From contig CAJURN010000020.1 in NCBI GenBank assembly GCA_910589055.1, positions 1 to 55,872 on the forward strand: 55,872 nucleotides of DNA, in the 5' to 3' direction. Of this stretch, positions 26,589-34,722 are shown in pieces; within the stretch, counting starts at the first letter, position 1, and each line of letters begins with the position of its first letter. Below the pieces are notes generated by a model that worked only from the letters and a program-made list of their open reading frames with translations, made no database searches and had not been told where the DNA came from. The position numbers and the translations under genes are program-made. The DNA comes from an uncultured Muribaculaceae bacterium. Its GTDB lineage: Bacteria; Bacteroidota; Bacteroidia; Bacteroidales; Muribaculaceae.

Positions 26589-28124
26589 TTATTGTAACGT
26601 CGTCTTTATCCAACTGAAAAGGTCGTCGAGGTTATAGTCGCCCGAATGAGGACGGTTCCAAGGCAATGCGAAATCCACATTTTTGCCCGAATTCATCAGC
26701 TTGGTAGCAAGATTGACCGGTACAAGGAATGACGTGTCGCGGTCCTTGGCTCCATGCCGGATATACCAGTTGGGCGCCACGGTAGATTTTTCAGTCCCGA
26801 TGTAATTCATGGGATTCATGATTGCAATCCTTTGCACCATCTCCTTATCCAGCGAGGCCTTGGGATTATCAAGGCGGTGGCGAAGGCTGAAATCGGTGAA
26901 GTTGGCAGGTTCGCCCTTTTCGTTGCCGAAAACATTGTTCTCGGGAGAGGGCGTGTCAATCAGCACACCCATCTGGTCGAAAGCCGGGGGAGTTTTCAGA
27001 GGCGTCATCGTAGCGACATAGCTCAGATATTTGTCAAGGTCAAGGCCGGTGACAAAATCGGATGTCTTGTTGAACCGCGGTGCATTTCCGGGGCCGAATG
27101 AAGGTGCCTGGCGCCCGTCGCCCACAGGAGGACGACGATTGCCATCGGGACGCATCATCGGGCCGCGACCTCCGCCCATCGGGCCTGACTTATCCTGATA
27201 GAATGTGAATCCGATTGTGTCGGAAATTTCACAGCCTTCCTGAAGAGCCTTGTGGGCCGATTCAAGCAGGAAACCTTTAAGATACTCTTTATAATTTTCG
27301 GCAGTGATTGCCGAACCGTCCTTAGCCGTAAGGCCGAGAGAATTGATATAGGCAGGACATTCCGCGGCAAGTTCGTCGGAAATGGCAATCTGGGCATCGG
27401 AAAGATTGCGCACGCCACGGTTGGTGCATCCGTAGAGCCATTCATATTCCATGTCGGCATGGTTCAGGTCGGTGATAGGACAGTAGCATATCGCGGCAAA
27501 AACATCGTCGCGCGCATCGGCCGCACCCATCTTTTTGAGATATTTGTCATAATCGGCACTGTTTCCTGTCGCACCCAAAAGCGACGACATCGCACCTCCG
27601 GCACTCGTTCCGTCGGTGAAAATCAGCTCTGAATCACCCGGAATAAGCGCGTCGTTGTAGCGAAGATAACGGATGGCGGCTTTCAGGTCAAGAAGGCCGT
27701 TGGGAGCCATGCCGGTGTAGACAGTACGGCCATCGCGGGTCACAGTCGAATTCGAGCCGCGCGAACCGGGAATACACACCACGTAGCCCTCCTTCAATGC
27801 GCGTCCCGTTGCATCGGCAGGAGAAGGCGACTTGGCTGTTGAAGCCGCATATCCGCCGACATAAGTGCGCAGGAACACGGGCACACGCCCTGTCGCCAAT
27901 TTGTCGGGCACATATATGTTAAGTGTCTGATATGTCGAATCCTCAACATTACGCACATAATATATGCCCTCGTAAGCCTTGAACGTCACTTCCTGTCCGT
28001 CAGGCATAGTAAGAGCTCCCTGTGTAAACGCTTCGGGGTTGAATCTCAGGGCATCCGTATTGGCGGAACACATTAGAGTTCCTGCCCCGGCCACTATTGC
28101 AGCCGCTATAAGTTTGTGGTTCAT
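26589..28124 (-). CDS. Secreted tannase-like (subtype B) serine esterase
   Basis: The protein has 511 residues and an N-terminal signal peptide (about 1-21). The alpha/beta-hydrolase nucleophile elbow is GTSAGGAMS with Ser174, very close to the GTSAGG motif I recall for the Lactiplantibacillus plantarum tannase. The acid and histidine are probably in RHGAKDRDTSF and RPHSGDY near the C-terminus. An insert of about 60 residues (near 315-365) rich in Gly, Pro, Arg and Met is presumably disordered. Members cleave gallate or other aromatic esters; other substrates are possible. Its start overlaps the sirtuin stop by 4 bp, so a secreted esterase is translationally linked with cytoplasmic ADP-ribosylation enzymes, which is unexpected. 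Confidence 0.78.
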   Translation of the reverse strand: MNHKLIAAAIVAGAGTLMCSANTDALRFNPEAFTQGALTMPDGQEVTFKAYEGIYYVRNVEDSTYQTLNIYVPDKLATGRVPVFLRTYVGGYAASTAKSPSPADATGRALKEGYVVCIPGSRGSNSTVTRDGRTVYTGMAPNGLLDLKAAIRYLRYNDALIPGDSELIFTDGTSAGGAMSSLLGATGNSADYDKYLKKMGAADARDDVFAAICYCPITDLNHADMEYEWLYGCTNRGVRNLSDAQIAISDELAAECPAYINSLGLTAKDGSAITAENYKEYLKGFLLESAHKALQEGCEISDTIGFTFYQDKSGPMGGGRGPMMRPDGNRRPPVGDGRQAPSFGPGNAPRFNKTSDFVTGLDLDKYLSYVATMTPLKTPPAFDQMGVLIDTPSPENNVFGNEKGEPANFTDFSLRHRLDNPKASLDKEMVQRIAIMNPMNYIGTEKSTVAPNWYIRHGAKDRDTSFLVPVNLATKLMNSGKNVDFALPWNRPHSGDYNLDDLFSWIKTTLQ

Positions 28125-28963
28125 AAGAGTTTTTCTATTACTTCATTCATATTTTCAGTAAACGCGATTGTGCGAGCGGCAGTCTCAGCCGGCCCAGCCG
28201 GATATTCGGCATTGAGGCGCACGAGCGTGGCCTCCGGGTTGCGGTAGGTGATGCGCTCGAACGGATAACGGATTATTGCCGGAGTATTGTAGCCTATTCC
28301 GAGTTCAAGCAGTACCACGCGGCGATGTTCAGCATACCGGGTGATAAAATCCTCATATCGTACGGCAGCCTCGTTCCAAGCCTCATCCTGCACGAAAAAT
28401 CCGTTTTTGCGCACATGCACATCCATATTTCCGCCACATACCGGACACACGGGCACATACTCCGCAGGCACAGTCATGTCGTGGGAATGTTCGAGGATAC
28501 GCTCCACTGTCTCCTTGTCGGAATACAGCTTGGGATGGCATCCCACGGCACATTGCATCATACCGTAGTCGCCCTGCACCTCGAATATCTTTTCGGGATT
28601 GAACCCGGCCTTGCGGAACTGAGCATCAACATTGGTGGTGATTACGAAATAATTCTTGTCCTTCACCAGCTCATACAGCTCCTTGTAAAGCGGCATTGCC
28701 TGAGGGCGGAAGCGAATATAGTCGATATGACGTGCCCAGCGTGCCCAACGCTCTTCCTCGGTGGGAAACTCATGGAAACTGGAGGTGTACAAATCGGGAA
28801 AACCGTATTTGCGGATATAATCGGCGAACTCACGTCGGAATTCCGGTCCGGAATAATCGAGACCTGCGGCAGCCGACAATCCGGCTCCGGCTCCGACCAC
28901 CACCGCATCGGCTTCGGCAAGTCGTGTCCTTGCCAATGCTATTCTTTTTTCAAAATCGCTCAT
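28121..28963 (-). CDS. Class M sirtuin (SirTM), probable protein ADP-ribosyltransferase
   Basis: The protein has 280 residues. The Rossmann motif is GAGAGLSAAAGLDYSG (24-39), with the class M continuation KYGFPDLYTSSFHEFPTEEE. The TTNVD motif supplies Asn111. The canonical sirtuin catalytic His is replaced by Gln130 in EVQGDYG, the hallmark of SirTM enzymes, which transfer ADP-ribose instead of deacetylating. A zinc site is formed by Cys138, Cys142, Cys173 and Cys176. In staphylococci and streptococci SirTM modifies a lipoylated GcvH-like carrier and pairs with a macrodomain hydrolase. The macrodomain gene is next door here (4-bp gap), but no lipoate gene is in the window. Confidence 0.9.
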   Translation of the reverse strand: MSDFEKRIALARTRLAEADAVVVGAGAGLSAAAGLDYSGPEFRREFADYIRKYGFPDLYTSSFHEFPTEEERWARWARHIDYIRFRPQAMPLYKELYELVKDKNYFVITTNVDAQFRKAGFNPEKIFEVQGDYGMMQCAVGCHPKLYSDKETVERILEHSHDMTVPAEYVPVCPVCGGNMDVHVRKNGFFVQDEAWNEAAVRYEDFITRYAEHRRVVLLELGIGYNTPAIIRYPFERITYRNPEATLVRLNAEYPAGPAETAARTIAFTENMNEVIEKLL

Positions 28964-28967
28964 AATT

Positions 28968-29756
28968 TCATACTATCGCCTCATACAATTTCAAATCTTC
29001 GTCCTTGAACACATTGAAAACAACCGCATTAACGGAGGTCCGGGGATGTGCGTCGAGCCATGTCTTCACAGTGGATACGGCTATTTCAGCGGCCTTCTCA
29101 TGCGGAAAACGGAACTCGCCGGTGGAAATGCAGCAGAAAGCAATCGACTCAAGCCGCTTTTCATCGGCAAGCGCAAGGCAATTCCGGTAGCAGTCGGCAA
29201 GCAGACGGCAATCCTCAGGCGTGGGATATGCACCGTAGACGATCGGCCCTACGGTGTGAATCACCCACTTTGCAGGCAGGTTGTAGCCACGAGTGATTTT
29301 TGCTTTGCCCGTCGGCTCATCGTGTCCCTGCTCGCGCATTATCCTGTCACATTCCTCACGCAGCTCCATACCTGCCGCGGAATGGATGGCATTGTCGATA
29401 CATCTGTGCAACGGCACGAAACATCCGAGCATCTGCGAGTTGGCGGCATTGACAATGGCGTCAACCTCAAGGCGGGTGATATCGCCCTGCCACACGCGCA
29501 GGCGTGCATCGTCATCAGAAGGCGGTATAGAGGCAAGCGTCACCACTCCCTTCCCGGCTCTCTGCACGGCAAGTTCCTCGTCCTGCAGACGCATGATTTC
29601 CGGCGACAGCGGCGCAGGCCCGCGCACATTCATCAACGCGCGCAGCAAATCGCGCTTTTCGTGGATTGACGCAGGTATCCGTATATGGGAATACTCCGGC
29701 CGCTCGTCAAGGAGCGCCCGGAGCAATGTGTCAAGTCTTTCGTTCTCAGAAGTCAT
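28968..29756 (-). CDS. Zinc-containing macrodomain protein-ADP-ribose hydrolase (SirTM partner)
   Basis: The protein has 262 residues. The macrodomain starts near 85: WQGDITRLEVDAIVNAANSQM, then the zinc-site signature GCFVPLHRCIDNAIH giving Cys112, His117 and Cys119, and the phosphate-binding loop ISTGEFRFP (210-218). This zinc-type macrodomain is the one found beside SirTM genes and removes the ADP-ribose placed by it. An N-terminal helical extension of about 80 residues is also usual in this group. The start at 29756 (MTSENERL) overlaps the preceding PPOX gene by 11 bp; longer frames read into that gene. Confidence 0.92.
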   Translation of the reverse strand: MTSENERLDTLLRALLDERPEYSHIRIPASIHEKRDLLRALMNVRGPAPLSPEIMRLQDEELAVQRAGKGVVTLASIPPSDDDARLRVWQGDITRLEVDAIVNAANSQMLGCFVPLHRCIDNAIHSAAGMELREECDRIMREQGHDEPTGKAKITRGYNLPAKWVIHTVGPIVYGAYPTPEDCRLLADCYRNCLALADEKRLESIAFCCISTGEFRFPHEKAAEIAVSTVKTWLDAHPRTSVNAVVFNVFKDEDLKLYEAIV

Positions 29757-30147
29757 AATGAACCAAAGTAGGAGGTGTGGTCCTGAGATCGAAGTAGTCG
29801 GCCGATTCAGCGGGAAGACGGAGATAGGCCAGATCCTTGTAGGTCTTGTACAAGTGAGGAAGCACGGGATTGCTCTCGTAAATCTCACGCTGCACCTCGT
29901 CGGGAACATCGAAATCCACCGTGCCCGACAGGCGGGCGAAGGAAGCTCCCTTGAGGTCAAGAATCGCTACATGCGGATTAACTTTCAACTGAGCATACAC
30001 TTCTTTCTTAGGTGATGTTGCGAAATAGATGTCGTTGCCGTCAATTTTCATAATCTGAAAAATCCTCACATGAGGGCGGCCATCTACGGAAGTGGCAAAG
30101 GCAACTTCCTTATTCTTCTTGAAAATATCCAGTAATTTCTCGTCCAT
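29746..30147 (-). CDS. Pyridoxamine 5'-phosphate oxidase-family (PPOX) flavin-binding protein
   Basis: The protein has 133 residues with the split-barrel FMN-binding fold: KNKEVAFATSVDGRPHVRIFQ, then IYFATSPKKEVYAQLKVNPHVAIL and a C-terminal YFDLRTTPPTLVHY. Proteins of this size usually bind FMN or F420 and reduce small molecules; the substrate is unknown. The ATG at 30147 lies one base after the stop of the reductase gene and gives the usual length. Its 3' end overlaps the macrodomain gene by 11 bp. Together with the upstream reductase it gives the operon a redox character. Confidence 0.85.
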   Translation of the reverse strand: MDEKLLDIFKKNKEVAFATSVDGRPHVRIFQIMKIDGNDIYFATSPKKEVYAQLKVNPHVAILDLKGASFARLSGTVDFDVPDEVQREIYESNPVLPHLYKTYKDLAYLRLPAESADYFDLRTTPPTLVHYDF

Positions 30148-30148
30148 A

Positions 30149-30820
30149 TTAATATCCGATAGTGAAACGTTCCTGATGATGGGCCGGAGCTGCAAGCTCG
30201 TCGACCATTGCCTTGGCATAGTCTTCAACCGAGATGAAGCTGTTGCCGTCCTTGTCGAAAATCATATCGTCTTTACCAAGGCGATACACGCCCGTACGTT
30301 TTCCGGGGCCTTTGGCTCCCATGTCGCCGAGATTTCCCGCAGGAGAGAAGAATACCCAGTCGATATCCTTTTCGGGAATAAGCGTGTTCAGATAGAACTC
30401 TCCGAGCGATTTCACGCCGGGAAGCCATTCGGCGGGAAGTGTGCCGGTGTCGACAAGGCGCACGCCGGGCTTCACAAACAGTGTTCCGGCACCACCCACG
30501 ATGAGCAGACGCTTCACGCCGGCTTTTTTGGCTGCTTCGAGAATCTTGGGATAGTTGGTGAGAGTTTCCTCATAAATATTGGGGTTGGCCCAACCGGGAT
30601 TGTAGGCACTGATTACGTTTTCATAACCCTTGAGGTCATTTTCAAGACTCTTTTCGTCGGCCACGTCCACCTTCTTCACGGTAAGGGCCGGATTCTCAAC
30701 TTTAACTTTCTCGGGATGATTTACGAGAGCCTCAACCTCATAACCGCGGTTGAGAAGCTCATTCAGAATGGCCGAGCCTACAAATCCGCTCGCGCCTATA
30801 AGTGCTACTTTCTTGCTCAT
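30149..30820 (-). CDS. NAD(P)-binding NmrA/SDR-like reductase
   Basis: The protein has 223 residues with an atypical short-chain dehydrogenase fold of the NAD(P)H-binding (YwnB-like) type. The dinucleotide motif is ALIGASGFVGSAILNELLNRG at the N-terminus, followed by KKVDVADEKSLENDLKGYENVISAY and the later LLIVGGAGTLFV. No classic YxxxK is seen, as usual in this group. It may reduce quinones or sense the NADPH/NADP ratio; this is not decided. It is the first gene of the five-gene minus operon, divergent from an HxlR regulator. Such HxlR/NAD(P)H-binding pairs are common in stress responses to electrophiles. Confidence 0.87.
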   Translation of the reverse strand: MSKKVALIGASGFVGSAILNELLNRGYEVEALVNHPEKVKVENPALTVKKVDVADEKSLENDLKGYENVISAYNPGWANPNIYEETLTNYPKILEAAKKAGVKRLLIVGGAGTLFVKPGVRLVDTGTLPAEWLPGVKSLGEFYLNTLIPEKDIDWVFFSPAGNLGDMGAKGPGKRTGVYRLGKDDMIFDKDGNSFISVEDYAKAMVDELAAPAHHQERFTIGY

Positions 30821-30881
30821 ATCTTAAATTTTATATTAGTTATATTTGGCTGTATTTCATAATACTATACTTTATATACCC

Positions 30882-30889
30882 CAAATATA
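30882..30889 (-). promoter_or_regulatory. Candidate -7 element of the reductase/SirTM operon
   Basis: Read on the minus strand this is TATATTTG, matching TAnnTTTG, 61 bp upstream of the reductase ATG. No convincing -33 TTTG is visible. Confidence 0.4.
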
Positions 30890-30933
30890 GGCAAAAAGTT
30901 TTGTCGCCGTGAGCAGGAAATTATTTATCTTTT

Positions 30934-30951
30934 ACTTACCCTCAGGTTAGT
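30934..30951. promoter_or_regulatory. Candidate HxlR operator between the divergent genes
   Basis: ACTTACC-CTCA-GGTTAGT is an inverted repeat with 6 of 7 matching pairs, between the two divergent promoters. Its core TTACC-N5-GTTAGT recurs at 32445-32460 upstream of the lipoprotein gene that follows the HxlR gene, which suggests a shared regulator. Confidence 0.4.
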
Positions 30952-31010
30952 TTTGCTGACTGTCAAAGACACAGAAATTCAGACGTCGTAAAATTTTAGC
31001 ATTTATTAAG

Positions 31011-31041
31011 TTTGAAGATTTCGCCCTGTTACTTACTTTTG
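31011..31041 (+). promoter_or_regulatory. Promoter of the HxlR gene
   Basis: TTTG at 31011-31014, a 19-bp spacer and TACTTTTG at 31034-31041 fit the Bacteroidetes consensus without mismatch, 27 bp before the ATG at 31069. Confidence 0.75.
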
Positions 31042-31068
31042 TGCAGTAATCCATAAAAACATACCGTG

Positions 31069-31431
31069 ATGGAACGAAATTTCAACAAGAACGAACTTTA
31101 TCCTGACTGCCCTATCCGCAACATACTCAACCGCATAAGCGACAAATGGACTCTGTTGGTACTGTACACCCTCAACGGCCACGAATCCATGCGTTTCAAA
31201 GACCTGTCGGCCGAACTGAAGGATATCTCCCAGAAGATGCTTGTGCTCACACTCCGCACGCTCGAAGCCGACGGATTTGTAACCCGCAAGGTATATGCCG
31301 AAGTACCTCCGCGCGTGGAATACATGCTCACCGACCGCGCCCACTCCCTCTTTCCCATCATCGACCAACTGATTCACTGGGCCAAAGACCATATGGACGA
31401 AATCCTCCTCGACCGAACCAAAAACAAGTAA
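31069..31431 (+). CDS. HxlR-family transcriptional regulator
   Basis: The protein has 120 residues. The winged helix domain is clear: CPIRNILNRISDKWTLLVLY, then MRFKDLSAELKDISQKMLVL and the wing DGFVTRKVYAEVPPRVEYML. The Cys near residue 12 is at the place of the redox- or electrophile-sensing Cys of YodB/HypR-type HxlR proteins. It is divergent from the reductase-PPOX-macro-SirTM-esterase operon and probably controls it. The ATG at 31069 was preferred over the GTG one codon earlier. Confidence 0.92.
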   Translation: MERNFNKNELYPDCPIRNILNRISDKWTLLVLYTLNGHESMRFKDLSAELKDISQKMLVLTLRTLEADGFVTRKVYAEVPPRVEYMLTDRAHSLFPIIDQLIHWAKDHMDEILLDRTKNK

Positions 31432-31434
31432 AAA

Positions 31435-31468
31435 AAGGAGGAGCAATCCGTTGGGGTCACTCCTCCTT
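31435..31468. terminator. Bidirectional terminator between convergent genes
   Basis: AAGGAGGAG at 31435-31443 pairs with CTCCTCCTT at 31460-31468. A run of A just before the stem gives a U-run for minus-strand transcripts from the lipoprotein gene; the plus side serves the HxlR gene. Confidence 0.7.
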
Positions 31469-31495
31469 ACATTATCACCTTATTACTCTATCAAC

Positions 31496-32386
31496 TTATT
31501 TATAAAGGGATTCGGCGAAGGATGCAACTCCGTTTTCGCCGGTGAGTCCGGGATAGGCTGCCGTGAGTGCTGCGGTAAATGCGGCGGCATCGGGCTCGGA
31601 GGTGCGGAGTTCCTTTACCTTGTTAAGGTAGGAAATCATGAATTCCACATCTTCTTTTGTGCCGGGCATGCCATGACCGCCTACAAATACGCTTGCACCG
31701 GTTGCGAGCAACTGTTCCAGTTCGGCGATGCGGGCATCAACGCCTTCGATATTGGCGGCATAAAGATTATTGACATGAGCTTTGCCGGGAGCCCAATGCG
31801 AATAAACGGCATCCTTGCCAATGAGGATATTTGCTGCGGGGAAATCGTTGGATGCGCCTTTAAAGAATGTGAAAGGTACGCCTGCCAATGTCACAGTTGT
31901 ATCAAAAGCCACTTCTTCGGTAGCTCCGGTGGGCAGCGGTTCAATCGCATCGCCATATACTTCGGCAAAATGCTGCATCATGCCGCTGTAAGCAGGACCA
32001 TTAACAACCTCGGGCATACCCTGAGGCATAAGAATTGTGTCGGCGCCGGTGTTGCCGAGGTGGAAATCGGCGATACGTGTCGCAACGGGCTTGCCGAGAG
32101 CTGCGAGATATTCATCAAAAGCGGCTGCATTGACCTTGAACAGAGGTTGCTCGAGAGTCACAAGAGAGTCGGCTCCTTCGATGATGAAACTTGCATCGGC
32201 CATTTCGTCGCCGGTAAGATAGATGTGGAGTTTGTAGCCGTCAAGTTCGCGTACGTCAAACTGTCCTGCAACAACACTGTCAGTTGCAACGGTTTCGGCA
32301 TCAGCAGCTTCCGCCGCATCTTTCTTCTGCTGGGCGCAACCGGCAAGTGCGAGCGCGCCTAATGTGATGATAATTAGCTTTTTCAT
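31496..32386 (-). CDS. Metallo-beta-lactamase-fold lipoprotein with degenerate metal site
   Basis: The protein has 296 residues. A signal peptide ends in the lipobox LAGC (Cys at 17), then an Ala/Asp-rich linker. The fold pattern is that of MBL hydrolases: ADASFIIEGADSLVTLEQPLF at the first strand pair, and near the end SVFVGGHGMPGT, which matches the last conserved His loop. The first metal motif HxHxDH is replaced by DFHLGNTGAD, so a full two-zinc centre is unlikely. It may bind one metal or have lost hydrolysis. It lies downstream of an AraC gene on the same strand and shares an upstream TTACC-N5-GTTAGT motif with the SirTM operon. Confidence 0.72.
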   Translation of the reverse strand: MKKLIIITLGALALAGCAQQKKDAAEAADAETVATDSVVAGQFDVRELDGYKLHIYLTGDEMADASFIIEGADSLVTLEQPLFKVNAAAFDEYLAALGKPVATRIADFHLGNTGADTILMPQGMPEVVNGPAYSGMMQHFAEVYGDAIEPLPTGATEEVAFDTTVTLAGVPFTFFKGASNDFPAANILIGKDAVYSHWAPGKAHVNNLYAANIEGVDARIAELEQLLATGASVFVGGHGMPGTKEDVEFMISYLNKVKELRTSEPDAAAFTAALTAAYPGLTGENGVASFAESLYK

Positions 32387-32444
32387 ATATAACGTATATT
32401 ATTTCAGTACAAAAGTACATCCTTTTACAATGCAAATTAATACG

Positions 32445-32460
32445 TTACCTTTTAGTTAGT
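32445..32460. promoter_or_regulatory. Second copy of the TTACC-N5-GTTAGT motif
   Basis: TTACC (32445-32449) and GTTAGT (32455-32460) have the same spacing as at 30936-30951. A -7-like TACTTTTG on the minus strand is at 32415-32408, between the motif and the lipoprotein start, so a regulator bound here could control that promoter. Confidence 0.35.
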
Positions 32461-32522
32461 AGCTTACTTGCATTTCACTAAAACAGAAAATCAGACACTT
32501 GCAATTTGTTAATAATCATTAA

Positions 32523-33398
32523 TTACTGACGCCCGGATTTGCGGAACGCCGACGGACTCATACCCGCGTTTTTCTTGAAAAACTTGCAGAAGGCCGACAT
32601 CTCTCCGAAATTCAACTCCGAGGAAATATCCTGGATGGGCATTGTCGTGTCCCTCAGCAGAAAACATGCCTGCTGAATGAGTTCGTCCCTGATTACGGCG
32701 TACGGAGTCTTGGCAAGTTTGTCGCGCACTACACGGCTCAGATGCTTGCCCGACACACAAAGCCTCTCGGCATAAAACTCGATATTGTGCTCATCCTTGT
32801 AATGCTTCCAGACAAGCCGCAGGAAGCCCATGATAATCTTGTCCTGCCGCGACACCACTCCGCCACCATCCTTTGCCTGGCCCTTGCGGAGCACCAGATT
32901 TCCAATCTCAAGCATAATGCAACGGAAATAAGACTGGCACAAATCGGCTCGATAGTAATGGCCCATGTCGGACAAGGTTGTGTGCAACATGCGGAACTGT
33001 GCCTCAAGCCCGAGCATTTCTTTTTCGTTGAGAAGCAGACGCGGAATTGAACGTCGGTTCTTGAACGATTCGGAATTGGCCGGTTTCATGTCCTTGAGCG
33101 ATTCGTTGGTGAACTCATAATTCGGCAACAGCGCCCAAGCCGCAATATCCTCGCTCATCTCCCGGAACTCCACCGGCTCCCACACGAGCAAATCGAGCAA
33201 CTGCCCTTGCCCGATGTCCAATGCAGGCCCGTTGCCTATGCGGATACCCATTGTGCCGTGAAGCACAAGAAGGAAAATCCTGCAACCGCTCACCGATTTG
33301 CCTTTAAGACGCCTGAAAAGGCGCGGATTTAACAACAACACTCTTTCGGGGATAGAATGTTGCGGCGGAAATTCTTCAATAAGTTCCTTTTGTGTCAT
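32523..33398 (-). CDS. AraC-family transcriptional regulator
   Basis: The protein has 291 residues. The C-terminal 100 residues are the AraC double HTH: EFYAERLCVSGKHLSRVVRDK and DISSELNFGEMSAFCKFFKK, with the end motif AGMSPSAFRK. The N-terminal 150 residues look like a cupin-type sensing domain (IFLLVLHGTMGIRIGNGPAL). It is divergent from the RND efflux operon and is the obvious candidate to control it. Confidence 0.92.
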   Translation of the reverse strand: MTQKELIEEFPPQHSIPERVLLLNPRLFRRLKGKSVSGCRIFLLVLHGTMGIRIGNGPALDIGQGQLLDLLVWEPVEFREMSEDIAAWALLPNYEFTNESLKDMKPANSESFKNRRSIPRLLLNEKEMLGLEAQFRMLHTTLSDMGHYYRADLCQSYFRCIMLEIGNLVLRKGQAKDGGGVVSRQDKIIMGFLRLVWKHYKDEHNIEFYAERLCVSGKHLSRVVRDKLAKTPYAVIRDELIQQACFLLRDTTMPIQDISSELNFGEMSAFCKFFKKNAGMSPSAFRKSGRQ

Positions 33399-33551
33399 TG
33401 TATATCGCGTTAGATGATGGTGTGCAAAGATAAGTCTATTATCTACGGCTTAAAACATAAATTAACGTAATAAATCATAAGCCGTGCAACAATGCGCATT
33501 TTGGACAATATCGCGTCCGCATGGTATAAGATTCGCATCAAGTGCGCGGAG

Positions 33552-33559
33552 TAATTTTG
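33552..33559 (+). promoter_or_regulatory. Candidate -7 element of the RND efflux operon
   Basis: TAATTTTG, 23 bp before the ATG at 33583. There is no good TTTG at the -33 position, which fits activation by the divergent AraC protein. Confidence 0.45.
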
Positions 33560-33582
33560 CACCAAATTTATTATCACATACT

Positions 33583-34722
33583 ATGTCCTATAAAAACTCA
33601 CTATTAGTAATGGCGCTCGCCGCTCTCACCCTTTCGTCGTGTGGCGGAGGTAATGGCGGGCAAAGAACCGATGCTCCCCAGGCATATCCCCTGTTGGTTG
33701 TAAAACCCGAAGACAAATCGCTGGCGGTAAAATACACCGCAGTGCTCGAGGGACGACAGGATGTCGAAATTCGCCCGGAAGTATCAGGCCGGATCACAAA
33801 GGTTTGCGTTGAAGAAGGGGCCAATGTCCGCAAAGGCGAAGTTCTGTTTGTAATCGACCAGGTGCCCTACCGAGCAGCACTGCAGAAAGCGCAGGCAGCC
33901 GTGGCAACCGCCGAGGCGAACCTCGCCAACGCAAAGCTATCGCTCGAAGGTAAGGAGGAACTTTTCAAGGAAAAAGTAATCTCCGACTTTGAACTCCGCA
34001 CAGCCCAAAACGCCTATAAAAGCGCCGAGGCGGCATTGCTTCAGGCAAAAGCCGAGCAGCGCGACGCCGAAAACAACCTTTCCTACACCGAAGTCAAAAG
34101 CCCCGTCGACGGCGTGGCCGGCATGACATCATTCCGTATCGGAGCGCTCGTGAGCCCCTCGATGGCCGAAGCTCTCATCAATGTTTCCGACAACTCCCGG
34201 ATGTATGCCTACTTCTCGCTCACCGAAAAGCAGGCTCTCGAACTCACCTCACAATACGGCTCGCTTGACGATGCAATAAAATCTTTCCCGCCAATCTCGC
34301 TCGAGATGAAAGACGGCAATATCTACGCCATGCAAGGCAACATCGACGTAATCAGCGGTATGGTCGATAAGACTACCGGTACGGTGTCGCTGCGCGCATC
34401 CTTCCCCAACGAAGGCAAGCAACTCCTCAGCGGAGGCTCGGCAAACGTAATCCTCACCTACGACCGTCCCCACTCGCTGGTGATTCCCCAAGGCGCCACC
34501 TACGAAATCCAGAACAAGATTTTCACCTACAAGGTGGTTGACGGCACGGCTGTGTCAACGCCCGTGGAAGTGTTCAAAATCAACGACGGCAAGGAATATC
34601 TCGTGACCTCAGGAATAGCCGAGGGCGACACAATCGTGGCCGAAGGAGCCGGACTTCTCAAGGCCGGAACCAAGATTACCGAGATGAAACAGCAGCCTAA
34701 GGAACAGGAGGAGCAGAAATGA
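33583..34722 (+). CDS. RND efflux periplasmic adaptor (AcrA/MexA-like) lipoprotein
   Basis: The protein has 379 residues. The lipobox is LSSC with Cys20, followed by a Gly-rich linker. The order is: first lipoyl half (GRITKVCVEEGANVRKGEVLF), a short alpha-hairpin (about 95-165, EANLANAKLSLEGKEELF), second lipoyl half (YTEVKSPVDGVAGMTSFRIG), then beta-barrel and membrane-proximal domains. It bridges the inner membrane RND pump and the outer membrane duct. The ATG at 33583 directly starts the signal peptide. It overlaps the pump gene by 4 bp. Confidence 0.93.
   Translation: MSYKNSLLVMALAALTLSSCGGGNGGQRTDAPQAYPLLVVKPEDKSLAVKYTAVLEGRQDVEIRPEVSGRITKVCVEEGANVRKGEVLFVIDQVPYRAALQKAQAAVATAEANLANAKLSLEGKEELFKEKVISDFELRTAQNAYKSAEAALLQAKAEQRDAENNLSYTEVKSPVDGVAGMTSFRIGALVSPSMAEALINVSDNSRMYAYFSLTEKQALELTSQYGSLDDAIKSFPPISLEMKDGNIYAMQGNIDVISGMVDKTTGTVSLRASFPNEGKQLLSGGSANVILTYDRPHSLVIPQGATYEIQNKIFTYKVVDGTAVSTPVEVFKINDGKEYLVTSGIAEGDTIVAEGAGLLKAGTKITEMKQQPKEQEEQK

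Noticed and set aside
31451..32362. 303-codon open frame on the plus strand opposite the MBL-fold lipoprotein gene
   Set aside because: It begins in the terminator region and is antisense to a gene with a signal peptide and fold motifs; a shadow frame.
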